From the NCBI GenBank assembly GCA_963921305.4, contig CAWUEX030000002.1, positions 2,852,001 to 2,916,000 on the forward strand: a DNA stretch of 64,000 bases. Reading direction: 5' to 3'. This DNA comes from CAWUEX02 sp963921305. Its GTDB lineage: Bacteria > Pseudomonadota > Alphaproteobacteria > Rhodospirillales > Rhodospirillaceae. Position numbers and translations under genes: made by a program. The notes under the pieces were generated by a model, which saw nothing but the letters and a program-made list of their open reading frames with translations, searched no databases and was not told the DNA's origin. Shown in pieces: positions 63,138 to 64,000 of the stretch. The number at the start of each line of letters is the position of its first letter. Within the stretch, counting starts at the first letter, position 1.

Positions 63138-64000
63138 ACTCTTATCTCCGGCCATGCGTGGTGTGGTTCGCCATCAAGAAGATGGCCAGCTTTCCCTTTC
63201 CCGATCCGCGCCATTGTTTCAGCGCGCGACATATCAAAGGCGCAATCGTGTTCAGCGATGTCAGGGTCAGTACCGATCAATGCGCCTTGGTCTGAAGGTG
63301 CCCATTCCCCCCACTGCTTAAAAAAGAACGGCACGTTAGCCGCGGCGCATTCATCACGGATTGCCCGTGCCCAAGCGGGGTGCATGGGCCTAATACCTTT
63401 CCCTCTTCCTGATTCACCGCCGCAAATAACCCAGTCCAATGTGGTGGGTAGGCGGTCTTGGAAGACACATTTAGACAATCCGATAAATGCGCCATGCTCA
63501 CCTGTTAAAGCACAACCCCAGTGCGCGCGGTTTGGTGCTTCTTCCAAGTCGATTGGCGGCAACCTCACGGTGTTGAGGGTGACGTAATTAACAAGAGGCT
63601 CAAGACTCAGGCCTCTTATCGCCGCTGGCGTGTTTAGTAGGTCTGGTACTGCGCGGTTTATATCATCCTGTGTTGATGCTGATGCAACCAACCAAACGTT
63701 GGGAAGGGGCCAGTCCAAGGACAGCATGTATTCCCATTCACCATCGCAAATCTTATCGCCGAGTTGTGGGCCTGCTACGGCGTGAATGCGGCCCAACCCA
63801 TCCAACACCTTGTCTTCTTTGGCGAGGTCTTCGAAGTAGGCTCTCATGCGGTCTGCGCGATGGGTAAGGACAATGAAGAGATATTGCGGACATAGCGCCA
63901 TCACACCAAACAGAAGGTCGATATACGCTTGCGGCACCCCTTCATGAAACACATCACCCATGGATGTTAGGAAGAAGGCGTGAGGCTTTCGCGTGTCCAA
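63134..64000 (-). CDS. Phage Gp37/Gp68-like DUF5131 protein (partial)
   Basis: The 5' end is beyond the window. The visible 288 residues match the DUF5131 phage family: FLTSMGDVFHEGVPQAYIDLLFGVM, YLFIVLTHRADRM, NVWLVASASTQDDINRAVPDLL, RGLSLEPLVNYV, DWVICGGESGRG and FFFKQWGEW. The family has a radical-SAM-like barrel; the Cys cluster would be in the missing part. It is the first gene seen of the element operon and overlaps the MazG-like gene by 4 bases. Its catalytic role is not established. Confidence 0.8.
   Translation of the reverse strand: MDTRKPHAFFLTSMGDVFHEGVPQAYIDLLFGVMALCPQYLFIVLTHRADRMRAYFEDLAKEDKVLDGLGRIHAVAGPQLGDKICDGEWEYMLSLDWPLPNVWLVASASTQDDINRAVPDLLNTPAAIRGLSLEPLVNYVTLNTVRLPPIDLEEAPNRAHWGCALTGEHGAFIGLSKCVFQDRLPTTLDWVICGGESGRGKGIRPMHPAWARAIRDECAAANVPFFFKQWGEWAPSDQGALIGTDPDIAEHDCAFDMSRAETMARIGKGKAGHLLDGEPHHAWPEIRV

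Larger units (their letters stand above)
59678..64000. mobile_element. Left end of an integrated element at tRNA-Glu (phage or integrative element, incomplete)
   Basis: Directly after tRNA-Glu the DNA becomes visibly more AT-rich and codon use changes. The block has a tyrosine recombinase, an excisionase-like protein, four short unknown proteins, a MazG-like protein and a phage Gp37/Gp68-like protein, all on the minus strand with overlaps or gaps of at most 12 bases. No structural phage or conjugation genes are inside the window, so the type cannot be decided. The right end and second attachment site lie beyond 64000. Confidence 0.8.

Overview
The window comes from a GC-rich alphaproteobacterium. 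This is judged from MipZ, a SPOR-tailed D,D-carboxypeptidase, the clpS-clpA pair, glnB-glnA behind a sigma-54-like promoter, class I PHA synthase, and the aminotransferase-hom-glpX-recJ gene order. It looks free-living and Rhodospirillales-like, but I cannot name a genus. Most of the window is chromosomal backbone. One accessory neighbourhood lies at about 3.6-20.4 kb, and the left end of an integrated element starts at about 59.68 kb and runs off the right edge.

Layout. 1-2.5 kb: the 3' end of pccB, then pccA and an acylphosphatase. 2.5-3.5 kb: a DUF2975 membrane protein with an XRE regulator, divergent from a small lipoprotein. 3.6-20.4 kb: four intact Tat-exported DUF1838 proteins and one decayed copy; an iron-type periplasmic binding protein without a transporter; two exported metallo-beta-lactamase-fold hydrolases; a CpcT/CpeT-like protein; a SnoaL-like protein; a PAS_5 protein; and an operon of three Rossmann NAD(P)-binding proteins that each begin with a Sec signal peptide. 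Ordinary genes (lipB, an ArsR-SRPBCC pair, tRNA-Leu) are interspersed. 20.5-27.7 kb: VOC protein, mgtE, a frameshifted Hpt gene, a TM1410/GH114-like protein, an FAD oxidoreductase, and an operon of mipZ, a VWA-like gene and a membrane-anchored J protein. 27.8-38.9 kb: sugar-nucleotide and surface-polysaccharide genes (galU, ugd, phosphomannomutase, galE, a frameshifted GT2, an ATP-grasp protein) around dacC and clpS-clpA.

39-49.3 kb: glnA and glnB, tRNA-His, rplM-rpsI, a TPR/glycosyltransferase protein, argC, a gamma-carbonic anhydrase, and a phosphonate-type ABC transporter (phnD, phnC, phnE, phnE) with no C-P lyase genes nearby. 49.3-59.4 kb: phaC, an OmpA-like lipoprotein, aminotransferase-hom, glpX, recJ, a tandem HdeA-like protein and a GNAT acetyltransferase. 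59.6-64 kb: tRNA-Glu, then a more AT-rich block read entirely on the minus strand (tyrosine recombinase, excisionase-like protein, small unknown proteins, MazG-like protein, phage Gp37/Gp68-like DUF5131).

The best candidate for an undescribed system is the 3.6-20.4 kb neighbourhood. Nearly all its products are predicted to be exported. Three DUF1838 proteins and the neighbouring binding protein share a predicted mature N-terminus Asp-Gly-His, which fits the ATCUN pattern for Cu(II)/Ni(II) binding. The same region encodes three exported Rossmann proteins, whose cofactor should not be available in the periplasm. I propose a periplasmic oxidative or metal-linked pathway, but no substrate can be read from sequence.
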